DNA from: CAXMMR01 sp965198995
Lineage (GTDB): Bacteria > Pseudomonadota > Alphaproteobacteria > Acetobacterales > Acetobacteraceae
Direction of reading: 5' to 3'
Assembly (NCBI GenBank): GCA_965198995.1
Contig: CBDAQG010000002.1
Coordinates: forward strand, 1,922,001 to 1,986,000
Length of the DNA: 64,000 nucleotides
Of this stretch, positions 26,660-35,830 are shown one piece after another (positions within the stretch are counted from its first letter, which is position 1; each line of letters starts with the position of its first letter). The notes under the pieces are model-generated. The model had not been told where the DNA came from and did not search any database. It saw only the letters and a list, made by a program, of their open reading frames with translations. The position numbers and the translations under genes were made by a program.

Positions 26660-27441
26660 CCCGCCTCCTCCCGCCGACGCAGCAGGATCGGCCCGAACGG
26701 CTGATCCTGGCGCAGCTCCGCCGCCCCGTCGCGCGCCAGCTCCAGCCCGGCCAGCAGGGTCGCAGCGACGGCGGCGCTGCGCTCGCGATCCTCCTGAGCG
26801 CCCTCCCGTCCGGCAGACGCCCGTGGCAGGAACGCCTCGAAGCCGACCCAGGCGGTGGCCTGCCCGAGCATCGCGGCCAGCCGCGCAAGCGCGTCGCCGA
26901 CCGTCCAGCGTGCCGGCTCCGGCGGCACGTAGCGCCGCTCGGCGGCCTGCCGGCGCAGCACCGAAACCCAGCCGCGCAGCAGGCCGGGCAGGTCCAGCCG
27001 CAGCCCGGAACGGTCGACATGCAGCAGCGTCTCCGGCAGGCCGCGCGCCTGCACGTCCCGCCCCAGCAGCGGCCGGGCATCGAGCCAGGCGGCGCGCGAC
27101 TGCATCAACTCCAGCGCCAGCAGCCGCTCGGCCAGCAGCGTCGACGCCTCGCCACCCTCCTCCGCCGCGTCCGGATCCTCGGGCAGCAGCAGCCGCGACT
27201 TCAGCCAGGTGAGCCAGGCCGCCATCACCAGCCAGTCCGCCGCCAGCTCCAGCCGCACCGCCCGCGCCTCGGCCACCACCGCCAGGTATTGCTCGACGAG
27301 CGCGCCGATCGAGATCCGCGCGAGGTCCACCTTCTGCGTCCGCGCGAGCTCCAGCAGCAGGTCCATCGGCCCGTCAAAACCATCCAGATGCACCACCGGG
27401 GCGGTGCTGGCGGCCCGATCCGGACGTCCCGGCGTGCTCAC
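26656..27441 (-). CDS. scpA: segregation and condensation protein A
   Basis: The kleisin of the Smc-ScpAB chromosome condensation complex. The 261-aa product carries the family signature FDGPMDLLLELARTQKVDLARISI near residue 22 and LVMAAWLTWLKSRLLLP near residue 72. The C-terminal winged-helix region ends about FGPILLRRREEAG. It is coupled to scpB (four-base overlap) and to the upstream M50 protease gene (four-base overlap). In many alphaproteobacteria nagZ is directly upstream; here it is about 7 kb away. Confidence 0.94.
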   Translation of the reverse strand: MSTPGRPDRAASTAPVVHLDGFDGPMDLLLELARTQKVDLARISIGALVEQYLAVVAEARAVRLELAADWLVMAAWLTWLKSRLLLPEDPDAAEEGGEASTLLAERLLALELMQSRAAWLDARPLLGRDVQARGLPETLLHVDRSGLRLDLPGLLRGWVSVLRRQAAERRYVPPEPARWTVGDALARLAAMLGQATAWVGFEAFLPRASAGREGAQEDRERSAAVAATLLAGLELARDGAAELRQDQPFGPILLRRREEAG

Positions 27442-28121
27442 GGGCCGTCAGCGCTCGGCGAGCCGGCCAGCCACAGGGTGAGCCCGAAGGCGGCCGGCAG
27501 GACCCGCCCGAGCAGGCCGTGCAGCGGGTCAAACCGCAAGCCGCCGGCGCGCAGCATCGCCGGCAGCACGAACAGCCCGGCGAGCACCAGCACGACGCCG
27601 AACCGCTCGATCCTGGCCCAGCCGAGCGCCAACCGCAGCGGCAGCAGCCCGACCACGATGCGCCCGCCATCGAGCGGCGGCAGCGGCAGCAGGTTGAACA
27701 GCCCGAGCGCCAGATTGTAGACGATAAACAGGCTGAGCGCGTCGGCGAGAACGGCGCCATGCAGCGCCAGCGCGCCGAGCCAGGCGAGGGCGAAATTCAT
27801 CGCCGGACCGGCCGCCGCCACCAGCATCATGCCGCGCCGCGGGTTGGCGAAGCCGGCCGTGCAGACCGGCACCGGCTTCGCCCAGCCAAACATCATCTCG
27901 ACCCGGCCCAGCGCCAGCAACTGCCCGGCGAGCAGCACCCCCGGCACCAGCAGCGTGCCGACCCGGTCGACATGCCGCCACGGCTTGATCGACAGCCGAC
28001 CGGCCCGGCGCGCCGTCTGGTCGCCGAGGGCGGCCGCGGCCCAGCCATGCGCCACCTCGTGCAGGATGATCGCGATCAGGGCGGAGAGCGCCGCCGCGAC
28101 GAGTTGCACCGTTGTCTGCAT
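27438..28121 (-). CDS. site-2-type membrane metalloprotease (M50 family)
   Basis: A 227-aa integral membrane zinc protease of the rhomboid-like S2P/M50 group. HEVAH (residues 21-25) is the HExxH motif in the first helix. The second zinc motif is FNLLPLPPLDGGRI. FGWAKPVPV and NPRRGMMLVAAAGPAMNF are typical for this family. It is translationally coupled to scpA, as in several alphaproteobacteria. The substrate is unknown. Confidence 0.92.
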   Translation of the reverse strand: MQTTVQLVAAALSALIAIILHEVAHGWAAAALGDQTARRAGRLSIKPWRHVDRVGTLLVPGVLLAGQLLALGRVEMMFGWAKPVPVCTAGFANPRRGMMLVAAAGPAMNFALAWLGALALHGAVLADALSLFIVYNLALGLFNLLPLPPLDGGRIVVGLLPLRLALGWARIERFGVVLVLAGLFVLPAMLRAGGLRFDPLHGLLGRVLPAAFGLTLWLAGSPSADGP

Positions 28122-28138
28122 TGTGGAGGCAAGCCAGC

Positions 28139-28250
28139 GCTTCTTTTTTGAAAAAAAGAAGCAAAAAACTTTTGCCCGTTAGCCGTGACTGCGGTCGGGA
28201 ATCGCCTTCACGGATAAAAGTTTTTTAGTCCTCTTTTTAAAAAAAGGACC
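28139..28250. repeat. family B double-hairpin repeat, copy 5
   Basis: The left arm is the GAAGC type and the right arm a slightly degraded GGACC type (GTCCTCTTTTTAAAAAAAGGAC). It lies between the M50 gene start and the SDR 3' end, and supplies the SDR C-terminal codons. Confidence 0.83.
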
Positions 28251-29277
28251 GCTTCCTTGCCTTTGGCAGCATCCGCATTACCGCCATTCCCGCCAGCAAC
28301 GGTCCGCCCATGGTCACCGCGCCGATCCCCATCGCCCCGGTCGCCAGCACGCCGTAGAACACGTCGCGCTGCCGGCTGGTCCAGAACTCCTGGCGCGCCG
28401 GCTTCACCCGGTCGGTGAAGCGCCCATCGATCCCCTTCTCGCCAGGGATCGGCTCGAATAAATTGCCCTCGGGATGCTCCGGCGGCTGGTTCTCGAGCTG
28501 CTTCTCCCACATGCGCGCCGCCGCCCGGTCGCCAAGGCCTGGCGAGAGGCGCTGCAGCGCCCCCATCTGCGCCACCGACCGGCCGACATACACCTCCCGG
28601 CGCGGGTGCTCGGCGGCAAACACGATCGCCTGCGCGCACAGCCGCGGGTCGAACACCGGGCTCGGCGCGGTCTGCATCCGCCCGGTATGATTGCGCGCCC
28701 AGTTGAATTGCGGCGTGTTGACCGCCGGCAGGTAGATGACGCTGAGGCTGATCTTCAGCCCGTCATGGATCAGCTCGGCGCGCAGGCTGTCGGTAAAGCC
28801 GCGCACCGCCGCCTTGGCGCCGCAATAGGCCGATTGCAGCGGCGCCGAGCGGAAGCCCAGGCCCGAGCTCACCTGAATGATCGCGCCGTGATTACGCGGC
28901 GTCATCAGCTTCAGGGCGGCGAGCGTGCCGTGCACCTGCCCCAGATAGGTCACCGCGGTCACCCGCTCATACTCGTCGGCAGTGATGTCGCGGGCCGGGC
29001 TGACCACCGTCGCCATCGCGTTGTTCACCCAGGCATCAATCGGCCCGAGCGCCGCCTCGATCTGCTCGGCGGCCGAGGCGACCGCCGCCTGGTCGGCGAC
29101 GTCGGCCGCCACCGCGAGCGCCTGCACACCCTGCGCCCGCAGCGCCGCCTCGGTGGTGGCGAGCCGCCCCGGGTCGCGCGCGATCACGCCGACGCTCCAG
29201 CCGCGCTCGGCGAACAGCGCCGCCGTGGCCCGTCCAATCCCGACCGTGCCGCCGGTCACCACCGCTACCTTGGCCAT
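28237..29277 (-). CDS. short-chain dehydrogenase/reductase with C-terminal extension
   Basis: A 346-aa NAD(P)-dependent SDR. It has the TGGTVGIGRA nucleotide-binding turn, VNNAM, and the catalytic Ser region SSGLGFRSAPLQSAY with YCGAK (YxxxK). The Rossmann part ends near residue 240. The remaining 100 residues (REVYVGRSVAQMGALQRL onward) end in a hydrophobic segment. I chose the ATG at 29277 because GGAGGG precedes it. The last residues KRSFF lie in a family B repeat. The substrate is not evident. Confidence 0.88.
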   Translation of the reverse strand: MAKVAVVTGGTVGIGRATAALFAERGWSVGVIARDPGRLATTEAALRAQGVQALAVAADVADQAAVASAAEQIEAALGPIDAWVNNAMATVVSPARDITADEYERVTAVTYLGQVHGTLAALKLMTPRNHGAIIQVSSGLGFRSAPLQSAYCGAKAAVRGFTDSLRAELIHDGLKISLSVIYLPAVNTPQFNWARNHTGRMQTAPSPVFDPRLCAQAIVFAAEHPRREVYVGRSVAQMGALQRLSPGLGDRAAARMWEKQLENQPPEHPEGNLFEPIPGEKGIDGRFTDRVKPARQEFWTSRQRDVFYGVLATGAMGIGAVTMGGPLLAGMAVMRMLPKARKRSFF

Positions 29278-29629
29278 CGCGCCCTCCTCGTCATCCTCCT
29301 CACATGTGCGGCCGAGCCGCCAAATGGCCAGGGCCGACCTCGCCGGACCCGGCGAGCAGGCCAGCGACAATCTCACAGGCCGGACAGCCTGCCGCGAGCA
29401 ATGCTCCCTTTTCCTGCAACCGATCCAAGATAACTCTAAGTCATGCAGCCTTGACGCGACTGACACAAGCAGGCTCGGCATAGCAACAAGACGTGTGCTG
29501 CCTGCCATGGTGTGCGGGAATTACTTTGACGCTGCGCCGCAATACGGCATAGATCAGCCGACGGTCGTCGGTCGGCCAGCGAGATCTTGCCCGTAGCGCA
29601 CGAATTCCGACCCGATAAGGACAGCTGCA
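29278..29629. other. intergenic region with an AT-rich block
   Basis: About 350 bp between divergent SDR and FkbH-like genes, so it should hold both promoters. It includes the word CAAGATAACTCTAAGTCAT at 29426-29444, nearly identical to one at 43284-43302. I see no family A or B repeat and no convincing small gene. Confidence 0.5.
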
Positions 29630-32020
29630 ATGGCGGATGGCGCGACCGGCTTGGGCGACCAGTTCGCGCTCTCGCATGAGAGCCTGATCCGCCAGCTCTA
29701 CCAGGCCGTGCTGCGGCGGCCGCCCAGCCGCAGCGACATCGACCACTACTCGACCATCCTGGACAGCCACGGCGCCGACCGCGGCGTGCAGAAGCTCGCA
29801 GCCGTGCTGGGCAGCAGCACCGAGTTCAAGATGAGCCGCAGCAACGAGCTGCTGCAGTTCGCCGTGGGCAACCCGCGCCTCAGAACACTGATCGAAACGG
29901 TGCCGGTGTTGGTGCGCGCCGGCGTGCCGGCCGACGCAGTGCCGGACTTTGACGTCCTGCCCGTCGAGCATCCGAACTGGAGGCATCAGCTCGCGCTCAT
30001 TCCCAGCGAGCTACGCGCACTCGACCTTTCAACCAGGTCGTGGCTGAAGGCGTCATTGGTGGCGGGCCGCCTCACCCTGCAGGATGGCGACGCGGCGCCC
30101 GAAACCTTCGTGCTGAAGAACAACCGCTATCAGCTCGACACCGAGGCGCACGCCGCCAGTCGCCTCGCCGACGAGGCGACCCGGCAAGCCTGGGCGGTGC
30201 GGCGGGAGCATGACGGCATTCACTACCGTGCGCCGCGCGACCTCGAGGTCGCGCCCACCCGACTGAAGCGCGTCATGCTCGTCGGCGCCTGTATGACCGG
30301 CAACTGGGCCACGATGTTCGAGCACCTGGAGCCCGACTGCCTCTGCGAACGCGTGCTGTTCAACAACACCCAGATCCTGCCGCCGCACCCGGCCGCGCCG
30401 CTCGCCGAGTATGATTTCCAAATGGTGGTGTTGCCGTTCCGCGCCATCGTGCCGGAGCATAGCTGGTTCCGCCTGCGTTACGAAGACGACGCCGCCTACG
30501 ACACGCTGTTCGCCGAATGCTGCGCCCGCATCGCGCTGTTCCTGCCACAGGCGCTGCGTTGGAACATCGAGCACAACCTGCTCACCTTCGTCGGCAACTT
30601 CCTGACACCGCAGCAGAATGCCATGGGCCGCCTGCTGCCCCGCCGCAGCCTCAAGAACCCGGTGCACTTCGTCGAGCGCCTCAACGACTTCCTGGTCGAG
30701 CAGCTCGCCAATCTCACCAACTGCTACCTGCTCGACCTCGACCAGATCTCGGCGACGTTCGGCCGCAAGTTCATCCAGGACGACGCGTTCTGGGTCAGCA
30801 CCCATGGCAGCACGCTGTCGGATTTCGACTACCGCTTCGACCGCCAGCGGCTGGAGCCCGTCGACAGCCTGCCCAGCCTGTTCACCAGCCGCGTCGAGGA
30901 CTTCATCTTCGCCGTCTGGCAGGAAATGAAGTCGATGCTGCGCACCGTGCGCCAGGCTGACCAGGTCAAGCTCGTGGTGATGGATCTCGACGACACGCTC
31001 TGGCGCGGCGTCATCGCCGAGAGCGAGCAGATCAGCCCCTATGCCATCGAGGGCTGGCCGCTCGGCGTCGCCGAGGCGCTGCTCGACCTCAGGCGCAGCG
31101 GCGTGCTGCTCGCCATCGTCAGCAAGAACGAGGAGGGCACCATACGCGGCCTGTGGAACCGCGTGTTCACCGGCCGTCTGCAGCTCGATGATTTCGCCTT
31201 CGTCGCCATCAACTGGCGCCCCAAGGCCGACAACATCCGCGAGGTCATCGGCCAGGCCAACCTGCTGGCGACCTCCGTCGTCTTCGTCGACGACAACCCC
31301 GTCGAGCGCGCCGCCGTGCTCGCCGGCGTGCCCGGCATCCGCGTGCTCGGCCAGAACCAGCATTACCTCAAGCGCATCCTGCTGTGGAGCGCGGAAACCC
31401 AGTCTGCCTCGATCAGCCATGAGAGCGCCAACCGCACGGAGATGGTCCACCAGCAGGGCAAGCGCGAGGCGGCGCGCGGCGCCATGACGCGCGCCGACTT
31501 CCTGGGCTCGCTGCAGCTCCAGGTCGAGACCTTCGCCATCGCCTCGGTGCGCGATCCCAGCTTCGAACGCGCCATCGAGCTGCTCAACAAGACCAACCAG
31601 TTCAACACCACGGGACGGCGCTGGACGCGTGACGAGCTGGCCCGGGCGATGGCCTTGGACCTGCGCCTGCTGGCGTTCAACGTGCGCGACGTGCATGTCG
31701 AATACGGCCTGGTCGGCCTGGTGCTGCACGAGCGGGCGCGCATCGAGCAGGTCGTCATGAGCTGCCGCGTCTTCGGCCTCGAGGTCGAGGCGGCGGTGAT
31801 CGCCCAGCTCGTCGCCACCCTGCGCGGGCCCGCCAGCCGCCGGACGATCAAGGCCGTTCTCACCCCGACCGCAGCCAACGCACCCTGCCGCACGCTCTAC
31901 GCCGATGCCGGCTTCGTCGCCCGCGGCGAGATCTGGGTCCTGCCACCAGGCCGCTCCCCCGCCATCCCGGCCCATGTCGACATGCGAACCCGGCAGGCGG
32001 CGCTGGAGACAGTCACGTAA
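29630..32020 (+). CDS. FkbH-like HAD-IIIC protein with N-terminal DUF4214-like segment
   Basis: A 796-aa multidomain protein. Residues about 15-75 (LIRQLYQAVLRRPPSRSDID) resemble DUF4214/linker-type domains. About 215-430 resembles the SGNH-like region of FkbH proteins (VMLVGACMTGNWATMFEHLE). A HAD-IIIC domain spans about 445-590, with LVVMDLDDTLWRGV (DxDxT) and VVFVDDNPVERAAV. The C-terminus (LLNKTNQFNTTGRRWTRDEL) is GNAT-like. FkbH proteins load glyceryl units onto carrier proteins in polyketide pathways, but no carrier or synthase is nearby, so the role here is open. The ATG follows GGACAG at moderate spacing. Confidence 0.87.
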   Translation: MADGATGLGDQFALSHESLIRQLYQAVLRRPPSRSDIDHYSTILDSHGADRGVQKLAAVLGSSTEFKMSRSNELLQFAVGNPRLRTLIETVPVLVRAGVPADAVPDFDVLPVEHPNWRHQLALIPSELRALDLSTRSWLKASLVAGRLTLQDGDAAPETFVLKNNRYQLDTEAHAASRLADEATRQAWAVRREHDGIHYRAPRDLEVAPTRLKRVMLVGACMTGNWATMFEHLEPDCLCERVLFNNTQILPPHPAAPLAEYDFQMVVLPFRAIVPEHSWFRLRYEDDAAYDTLFAECCARIALFLPQALRWNIEHNLLTFVGNFLTPQQNAMGRLLPRRSLKNPVHFVERLNDFLVEQLANLTNCYLLDLDQISATFGRKFIQDDAFWVSTHGSTLSDFDYRFDRQRLEPVDSLPSLFTSRVEDFIFAVWQEMKSMLRTVRQADQVKLVVMDLDDTLWRGVIAESEQISPYAIEGWPLGVAEALLDLRRSGVLLAIVSKNEEGTIRGLWNRVFTGRLQLDDFAFVAINWRPKADNIREVIGQANLLATSVVFVDDNPVERAAVLAGVPGIRVLGQNQHYLKRILLWSAETQSASISHESANRTEMVHQQGKREAARGAMTRADFLGSLQLQVETFAIASVRDPSFERAIELLNKTNQFNTTGRRWTRDELARAMALDLRLLAFNVRDVHVEYGLVGLVLHERARIEQVVMSCRVFGLEVEAAVIAQLVATLRGPASRRTIKAVLTPTAANAPCRTLYADAGFVARGEIWVLPPGRSPAIPAHVDMRTRQAALETVT

Positions 32021-32024
32021 CGAA

Positions 32025-32242
32025 AGGAAGGCCAGGGCTCTGCCCTGGAGCCGCTGGGGCCGGTAGGCCCCAGACCCCAGTCGTCCACGCCACCGGCACC
32101 AAACGTTGCGTGTGAACCTAACAAATGGATTTTAAAGGCTCCGCCTTCTAATGGGGTCCAGGGGCGGAGTGAGCCCAAAGGTTCCGACGGCGCAACGCAC
32201 CGTTGCAAGGGCTGACGGAGGCAAAGCCCCTGGCCTTGCCTT
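32025..32242. repeat. family A composite repeat, copy 5 (long variant)
   Basis: It has CCAGGGC-TCT-GCCCTGG, a GGGGCCGGTAGGCCCC second stem, and a divergent spacer. GGATTTTAAAGGCTCCGCC is followed by a right terminal hairpin split by about 60 bases of insert (GGAGTGAGCC ... GGGCTGACGGAGG). Thus CCAGGGGC pairs with GCCCCTGG across the insert. Confidence 0.85.
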
Positions 32243-33572
32243 ACTCCACCCCCACAATGCGCAACGCCGGACGGGAAAACTCGACGCTGCCGGTGAAAGT
32301 CCCGGCGACGTCATTGAACTCGGCCTGCAAGGTAAGGGTGATCTCGGCCACGCCCGACGTGGGCACCACCAGCGGCGCGAGATGGATGATGCCGGACCAG
32401 CCTGTTGTCGGCCCCGCCGAGTAGGCGGCCCAGCCGGCGACGCCGCGGCCCCAGTAATTGCCCTGCGACCAGTTGCCGCCTGCCGCCAGCCGCGCATAGA
32501 CGGCGCTGAACGGGCTCGCCGACGCCACCCGCACCTGCACCCATCCCTCCACCACCGTGCCCGGCCGCAAGGCCGCCGGCGTCTTGCAGTGGTCCACCAG
32601 GAACACCTGCTGGCGCTTGCCGCCCGACCCGGCGCCGGCGACGTCAATACGGAACGACCGCGCGCCGCCAGGCCCGTCGTGAACGCTGCCGGCCACCGTC
32701 TTGCCGGTGCCCGCAACGTTCGCCCCCGCCGCCCAGCCAAGCGGCGCGCTGCCGGGCGCAAAGCCTGGGAAGTGCTCGGCCTGCGCGCTCGCGAACAGCG
32801 CATTGTCGAGCAGGTTGCCGCCCGGCTGGTCCGCGGCCGCATCGCCGCGGTCGGCCAGCATCGCCGTCGAGGCGCCCAGCAGCGGCCGCAAATCGGTCAG
32901 GCCCTGACGGGCAACGGCCATGTTGCCGTAAAAATTCGCGTGCACGCCATCATCCGTGCACAGCGCGCAGTACGCCGCCTCCGCACCGCCGCCGCCCGCC
33001 AGCGCCGTCCACCAATCCCACACCAGCAAGCCGTGCGCCGTCGCATAGTGCCGTTTCCAGTCGTTCAGCCGAATGTCCAGCGCCCGCAACTGCGGCAAGC
33101 TCACGAATGCCGACGCCTCGACGCTGTCGATCGGCGGATCGAGCACCAGCACCGGCCGAATCCCCGCAGCCTGCAACTGCCCGATCAGCGACTGCCAGTT
33201 CGCCACCAGAACGTCGTGATAGCTGGCGCCGTGCGCGATGAAGTCGTTGTGCCCACCCTGCAAGAACGCAACATCTGGATGGCGCGCGATGAGCTTCGGC
33301 AAACTCGCCAGCATGGTCTCGCTGGTGCCAAAGCCGCGGCCGAAATTATCCAGTTGCGGATCGAACGCCCAAGGCAAGCCCGCCAGCACGTTCAGCAGGG
33401 CAACGCTGCCGGCATTCAGCGACGGCGACGTCCGGCTGACACCGCTGCCACTCTGCTGAATGTAACTGTCGCCACTCACCGCGACGTGCAAGCCCTTCGG
33501 TCGCGCGGTCGCGGCCATCGAGCCTCCGAGCATCAAGGCAAGCGATACGCCGACGCGGCACAGCAGCCTCAC
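32241..33572 (-). CDS. secreted SGNH/GDSL-type hydrolase
   Basis: A 443-aa protein with a signal peptide (about residues 1-23, ending ATARP). An SGNH hydrolase domain carries block I AVSGDSYIQQSG (Ser), block III GHNDF, and block V DDGVHANFYG (Asp/His). Residues from about 270 form a carbohydrate-binding-like beta domain (GGNLLDNALFASAQAEHFPG to the end). The start is GTG at 33572. It is likely an extracytoplasmic esterase. It lies next to an FkbH-like protein that also has an SGNH-like region. Confidence 0.82.
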   Translation of the reverse strand: MRLLCRVGVSLALMLGGSMAATARPKGLHVAVSGDSYIQQSGSGVSRTSPSLNAGSVALLNVLAGLPWAFDPQLDNFGRGFGTSETMLASLPKLIARHPDVAFLQGGHNDFIAHGASYHDVLVANWQSLIGQLQAAGIRPVLVLDPPIDSVEASAFVSLPQLRALDIRLNDWKRHYATAHGLLVWDWWTALAGGGGAEAAYCALCTDDGVHANFYGNMAVARQGLTDLRPLLGASTAMLADRGDAAADQPGGNLLDNALFASAQAEHFPGFAPGSAPLGWAAGANVAGTGKTVAGSVHDGPGGARSFRIDVAGAGSGGKRQQVFLVDHCKTPAALRPGTVVEGWVQVRVASASPFSAVYARLAAGGNWSQGNYWGRGVAGWAAYSAGPTTGWSGIIHLAPLVVPTSGVAEITLTLQAEFNDVAGTFTGSVEFSRPALRIVGVE

Positions 33573-33618
33573 ACGATCACGTCCTTATGCCGGTAGGAGA
33601 GTGTCACAGAGAAGAGCA

Positions 33619-33675
33619 GAAAGGCCAGGGCTCTGCCCTGGACCCGCTGGGGGCGGCGCCTCCAGACCCGCATCC
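33619..33675. repeat. family A solo fragment
   Basis: GAAAGGCCAGGGC-TCT-GCCCTGG followed by GCTGGGGGCGGCGCCTCCAGACCCGCATCC, the left half of the composite element, between two same-strand hydrolase genes. Confidence 0.75.
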
Positions 33676-33678
33676 GCT

Positions 33679-34638
33679 CTACAGCCCCATCTGCGCCGCG
33701 ATGTCCGCTCGGGCGGACGGTGAGCGTCGGTAATACTGATGCGAGCTGAGCAGGTTGAACTCGTAATCCCGCCACGCCGTCGCGTCGACGAAGCGGAACG
33801 CGTCGGCGGGAAAGGTCGACGGGTCCAACCGGTGCCGTGGCCCGTCTTGTCCGAGCCGCGGCATGCCGCCGTTCACCACGGCGCTGAGCTGCAGCACGTG
33901 GTCGACATGGCTGTAGTAGACGCCGACGCGGCCGCTCAGCCGGATCAGCCCCTGCAGCTGCGCCGGGCTTGGCTGCTCGAAGGCGTCAAAGCTGCAATCG
34001 CCCGCCGCCAGCAGGGACAGATCAAACAGCGGCGCGGCATCGTTGCCATGCAGGAACCAGTTCTCAACGGCGTTCTGCAACGCCAGGTGCCCCATGCTGT
34101 GCGCCAGCAGAAAGCATCGTGCGCCGCCGCTGCGCGCCTGCGCCAGGATCGGGCGGAGGCCGGCGAGCGCGGCCATCAGGTGCAGTCCGGAGCTGCGCGC
34201 CATCATCTGGTCGCGCTCGTAGTCGCCCTGCAGGATCGGAAAGCCCAGCGCCCGGCCGAGCGAAGGCCAGCTGAACGCGACGACGCTGGTGTCCGCCGCC
34301 GCGACGCCGGAGGCGGCCAGCCATTCGCGGTTGAAGGCTGCGCGGGTGACGGCGTCGGCGAAGCTGTTGTCGAAGCCGTGCAGGAACAGCAGCAGGTTGC
34401 GCCCCGGCCGCGACAGGTCCGCCACCGCCGCTGGCGCGAAGCCGCCTCGTTGTGGCTCCTGCAATGCGGTGATGGCGCCGGCGCGGTTGGCGGCGACGTC
34501 GATGCCGTCGACGAAGGCGGTGCCGTAGACGAGGCCGGCGAAGTCGGAGGGCGGCTGAATGCGGGCGGCGTAGCTGGCAACGCTGTCCGCGGCGCCGCTC
34601 AGCACACGGTTGGTGATGAAGTGCACGGTGGTTGGCAT
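33679..34638 (-). CDS. alpha/beta hydrolase, DUF900-like
   Basis: A 319-aa putative esterase/lipase. The oxyanion strand is LLLFLHGFDNSFADAV (about residue 85) and the nucleophile elbow is FLLAHSMGHLALQNA. A later YYSHVDHVLQLS supplies a plausible acid/His region. The start MPTTVHFITNRVL is typical for the DUF900-type group. There is no signal peptide. I chose the ATG at 34638; the longer frame reads through a family B fragment and nagZ. Confidence 0.82.
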   Translation of the reverse strand: MPTTVHFITNRVLSGAADSVASYAARIQPPSDFAGLVYGTAFVDGIDVAANRAGAITALQEPQRGGFAPAAVADLSRPGRNLLLFLHGFDNSFADAVTRAAFNREWLAASGVAAADTSVVAFSWPSLGRALGFPILQGDYERDQMMARSSGLHLMAALAGLRPILAQARSGGARCFLLAHSMGHLALQNAVENWFLHGNDAAPLFDLSLLAAGDCSFDAFEQPSPAQLQGLIRLSGRVGVYYSHVDHVLQLSAVVNGGMPRLGQDGPRHRLDPSTFPADAFRFVDATAWRDYEFNLLSSHQYYRRSPSARADIAAQMGL

Positions 34639-34700
34639 CGGCAGGGCTCCGGCTGGAGCCCGCTCGTACGCAAGCCGGCGGCATCGTCCCAAGCAGAAGA

Positions 34701-34733
34701 GCTTCTTCTTTAAAAAAAGGACGACTTGCCTTC
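34701..34733. repeat. family B partial repeat
   Basis: A shortened arm, GCTTCTTCTTTAAAAAAAGGAC, at the nagZ 3' end. It encodes the nagZ C-terminal residues and stop. Confidence 0.65.
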
Positions 34734-35747
34734 CGTTGGATCCTGCCCGACCGGCCGCCACTCGCCGTGAAGCAACGCTGCCTGCTCCGCCCGCCACCCC
34801 GGCTCTGACATCATCGGCAACCGCCGCCGCGCACGCGCCGCGGCGAGCCTCCTGACTGCCGCCGCGTCCACCTCCGGCACCGCCTCGAGCAAGGCCGCAT
34901 TCGCCGCCACGTCGCCGCTGCAGTAGAGCGCCAGGTCGCAACCCGCCGCGAGCGCCGCCTGCGCCCGCTGCACCGGCGTGCCGCTCAGCGCCGCCATCGC
35001 CAGGTCGTCCGAGACCAGCACGCCGTCAAAGCCGATGCGGCCGCGGATCACCTCGCGGATCACCCGTGCCGACACGGTGGCCGGCGCATCGTCCAGCGCC
35101 CGGTAGCGCACATGCGCCGTCATCATCCAGGGCAGCGACGCGTTGGCGCAAAACGGCGCCAGGTCCGCCTCGCTCACATCGTCCAGCTCGGGCAGCGCGA
35201 GGTGGCTGTCGGCCCTCGCGCGGCCATGCCCCGGCGCATGCTTGCCGACCGGCTGCACGCCGGCGGCGAGCAGCCCCTCCGCGACTGCCCGCCCGAGTTC
35301 GCTGACGGCGCGCGGATCGTCGCTGAAAGCGCGGTCGCCGATCACCCCGTCCGCCCCCGGCACCGGCACGTCGAGCACCGGCGCCGTCACCACGTCGAAC
35401 CCGGCCTCGGCGCACGCCGCGCCGATCAGCGCACCGGTCAACCACGCGGCACGCAGCCCCGCGGCGGCATCCCGGGCGTAGGCGGCGCCCACGGCAGCCG
35501 CCGACGGGTGCGCCGCCCAACCCGGCGGCCGCAGCCTGGCAACCCGGCCACCCTCCTGGTCGACCATCATCACCGCGCCCTCCGGCAGCACCGCGCGCAG
35601 CGCCGCGATCAATCCCCGTAGCTGCGTCGGCTCACCCACATTGCGGCCAAACAGGATCACCCCGGCCGGGCGGCCGCCGCGCAGCAGCGCCGCCTCCTCC
35701 CCGCTCAGCGTCAAACCACCTACGCCAAGGATGCAAGCCCGCATCAT
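34710..35747 (-). CDS. nagZ: beta-N-acetylhexosaminidase NagZ
   Basis: A family-3 glycoside hydrolase that removes N-acetylglucosamine from anhydromuropeptides during peptidoglycan recycling in the cytoplasm. The 345-aa product has GVILFGRNV, MMVDQEGGRVARLRPP, the mobile catalytic loop GKHAPGHGRARADSHLALP, and FDGVLVSDDLAM with the nucleophile Asp. The loop reads KHAPGHG where KHFPGHG is usual. The last residues (GKSSFF) lie in a family B fragment. It follows the SPOR and argS genes as in related genomes. Confidence 0.93.
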   Translation of the reverse strand: MMRACILGVGGLTLSGEEAALLRGGRPAGVILFGRNVGEPTQLRGLIAALRAVLPEGAVMMVDQEGGRVARLRPPGWAAHPSAAAVGAAYARDAAAGLRAAWLTGALIGAACAEAGFDVVTAPVLDVPVPGADGVIGDRAFSDDPRAVSELGRAVAEGLLAAGVQPVGKHAPGHGRARADSHLALPELDDVSEADLAPFCANASLPWMMTAHVRYRALDDAPATVSARVIREVIRGRIGFDGVLVSDDLAMAALSGTPVQRAQAALAAGCDLALYCSGDVAANAALLEAVPEVDAAAVRRLAAARARRRLPMMSEPGWRAEQAALLHGEWRPVGQDPTEGKSSFF

Positions 35748-35755
35748 CCTAGAGA

Positions 35756-35830
35756 AAAGGACCTGGGGCGGCCGGCCCCCCCATGCGCAGCACGCTCACG
35801 CCTGACGGAGTTTCAGGGCAGAGCCCGTGC
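35756..35830. repeat. family A degenerate fragment
   Basis: Imperfect remnants (CCTGGGGCGGCCGGCCCC, then TTCAGGGCAGAGCCCGTGC) between nagZ and the SPOR gene. This is the most degraded copy and the assignment is tentative. Confidence 0.45.
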
